From Acidobacteriaceae bacterium (GTDB lineage: Bacteria; Acidobacteriota; Terriglobia; Terriglobales; Acidobacteriaceae): DNA of 44,255 nt. Numbering within the stretch: position 1 is the first letter of the stretch; every line of letters begins with the position of its first letter. The stretch is from NCBI GenBank assembly GCA_903970395.1, contig CAJCIM010000149.1:1-44255 (forward strand), given 5' to 3'. The notes under the pieces are model-generated. The model saw nothing but the letters and a program-made list of their open reading frames with translations. It ran no database searches and had not been told where the DNA came from. The position numbers were made by a program, and so were the translations under genes. Of the stretch, positions 43,200-44,255 are shown one piece after another.

Positions 43200-44204
43200 C
43201 TAGCGGTGGATGGGGTGGGAGATGCCGGTTGGGTGGCCGATGCGGGTGATCTGGGTGCGGGTGAGGCGGATGCGACAGCCAAGCGGGTCGGCGACGGAGC
43301 CGCAGGCGTTGCTGCGGTAGGCGATGAAGCTGGTCTGGTCTGCGCCGGTGATCATCCAGGCGGTGGCGTTGGTGGCGTAGTGAACCTGGTCGAGGTAGTA
43401 GGCCGTGGTCATGTCGGTGTCAGCGGCGTCTGCGGTCATCTGGAGGCAGTCGTTGCCGAGGCGGCTGAAGGTGGCGGAGCAGAAGTCCTCGTCGTGAGAG
43501 AGGAGGACGCGCTGGTTGATGGCGCCGATGAAGTAGCGGAAGGTGATGGGAGGGATGCGCTCGTCGGCGCACCACTGGCTGTAGTCCTTGAAGAACTCGG
43601 GTGGGAGCTGGTCCATGGAGATGGCGTCGACGGCGAGCTGTTTGGAGAAGACGGTGATGGTGGGGGTGGGCTCGCCGTTGTTGGGACGGAAGTAGAAGGC
43701 GGCGAGGACGAGGCCGTCCTGCATGTCGACCCAGATGAGGGCGCGGCCGTCGTTGCGCATGAAGCCGGTTACAGAGCCGGAGAGCGTGACGTAGCGGTTG
43801 TCGCGGATGGTTACGGCATCGCCGGAGGTGGAGAACGCCCAGTCGAGCGCTTCGCTGACGGACATGTCACGTCCATAGTGGTACATCCAGTTGGGCAACG
43901 TGGCCTTGCGGAGGGCCTTGAACTGCTTGTCGTGGTAGAGGTCTTTTGAGCGCGCGCCATCGAACTGTTTGAGGAAGGCGAGGTCGGCAGTGGGGACCGG
44001 GTTAGCGAAGAGGGTTTTGTCGAAGACGGGCGTGGGCGGGAGGTTTGCGGGCGCGGCAGGCGCTGGTGGCGGCTCGGGCGTGTCGGTGGGTTTAGGCGCA
44101 GGACGGGTGTGCATCATGGGGCCGGCGTTGATGTCCGGGGCGTCCTGCGCGCGGGCAGTGATGGCGAGGGGAAGGCTGAGACAGAGGAGGAGCAGGCGGG
44201 TCAT
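43200..44204 (-). CDS. Exported protein with LprI-like C-terminal region
   Basis: A 334-residue exported protein. Signal peptide (MTRLLLLCLSLPLAITARAQ) is followed by a Pro/Ala-rich linker at about 30-65 (PAPKPTDTPEPPPAPAAPA), a middle domain containing NRYVTLSGSVTGFM and GRALIWVDMQDG, and a C-terminal region with four or more cysteines. There, FIAYRSNACGSVADPLGC and RIRLTRTQITRI resemble the W-x-x-Y-R-x-x-x-C and LTxxR signature of LprI/DUF1311 proteins, a family that includes a mycobacterial lysozyme inhibitor. The linker and middle domain are unfamiliar to me. A role in envelope protection is possible but unproven. Nothing is seen from 44205 to the window end. Confidence 0.65.
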   Translation of the reverse strand: MTRLLLLCLSLPLAITARAQDAPDINAGPMMHTRPAPKPTDTPEPPPAPAAPANLPPTPVFDKTLFANPVPTADLAFLKQFDGARSKDLYHDKQFKALRKATLPNWMYHYGRDMSVSEALDWAFSTSGDAVTIRDNRYVTLSGSVTGFMRNDGRALIWVDMQDGLVLAAFYFRPNNGEPTPTITVFSKQLAVDAISMDQLPPEFFKDYSQWCADERIPPITFRYFIGAINQRVLLSHDEDFCSATFSRLGNDCLQMTADAADTDMTTAYYLDQVHYATNATAWMITGADQTSFIAYRSNACGSVADPLGCRIRLTRTQITRIGHPTGISHPIHR

Positions 44205-44255
44205 CGAGAGAGAGTCTCCGGTGGCTTGGCTTGCGTGCTGAGAGGGATTGTAAGC

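Noticed and set aside
43182-43949. A 255-codon open frame on the plus strand
   Set aside because: It is antisense to the LprI-like gene and consists of Gly/Val/Asp/Glu-biased sequence.

Overview
The window is a GC-rich, tightly packed bacterial chromosome segment with no rRNA, tRNA, CRISPR, phage or transposase gene that I can see. Gene content points to a Gram-negative soil heterotroph of the Acidobacteriota, most likely class Terriglobia (Granulicella/Edaphobacter/Terriglobus type). The evidence is several Tat-exported Gfo/Idh/MocA oxidoreductases, a PmoA-family protein, cytochrome c maturation genes, a YVTN-propeller lipoprotein, plant-polymer sugar genes and many palindromic intergenic repeats. 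This assignment rests on style of gene content and is not proven.

Layout. 1-4.4 kb: the 3' part of clpC with a clear terminator, an exported cupin, a YtxH-like protein and a family 5 uracil-DNA glycosylase. 4.5-12.5 kb: mostly exported proteins, namely two Gfo/Idh/MocA proteins, ApbE, a CAP-domain protein, an HSL-type hydrolase, a TsdA-like dihaem cytochrome c followed by an exported DsrE-like protein, and a PmoA-family protein overlapping its oxidoreductase partner. 12.6-19.1 kb: the proteostasis block tig-clpP-clpX-lon, with a good promoter, structured leaders and strong terminators; its trigger factor carries a His-rich N-terminus. 19.1-22.7 kb: two small stress-type membrane proteins, an aminotransferase and an exported DUF255/thioredoxin-like protein.

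22.7-24.6 kb holds what I consider the most interesting locus. A threonine synthase-like gene and a MoaD/ThiS-type sulfur-carrier gene overlap by one base and lie behind a recognisable SAM-I riboswitch. SAM control places them in methionine/homocysteine metabolism. I infer that the ThrC-like enzyme may use O-phosphohomoserine together with sulfur from the carrier protein. The carrier's Gly-Gly is masked by six extra residues, so processing would be needed.

24.8-27.8 kb: a cytochrome c maturation operon, ccmA-ybaK-ccmB then ccmC-ccmD, with a tRNA-editing protein gene inserted by ATGA overlaps between the two ABC-transporter subunits. 27.8-29 kb: a small, more AT-rich accessory stretch with a frameshifted gene and an orphan membrane protein between related palindromic repeats. 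29-35 kb: YVTN lipoprotein, YihY, QueG, and a Tat-exported multicopper oxidase coupled to a predicted outer-membrane barrel. 35-42.8 kb: a sugar (probably xylose/xyloside) locus with xylulokinase, sodium-solute symporter, two small genes, a LacI regulator and an exported GH3 glycosidase. 43.2-44.2 kb: an exported protein with an LprI-like C-terminus. Two inverted, diverged copies of a roughly 360-390 bp intergenic element fill two convergent intergenic gaps (30.4-30.7 and 42.8-43.2 kb).
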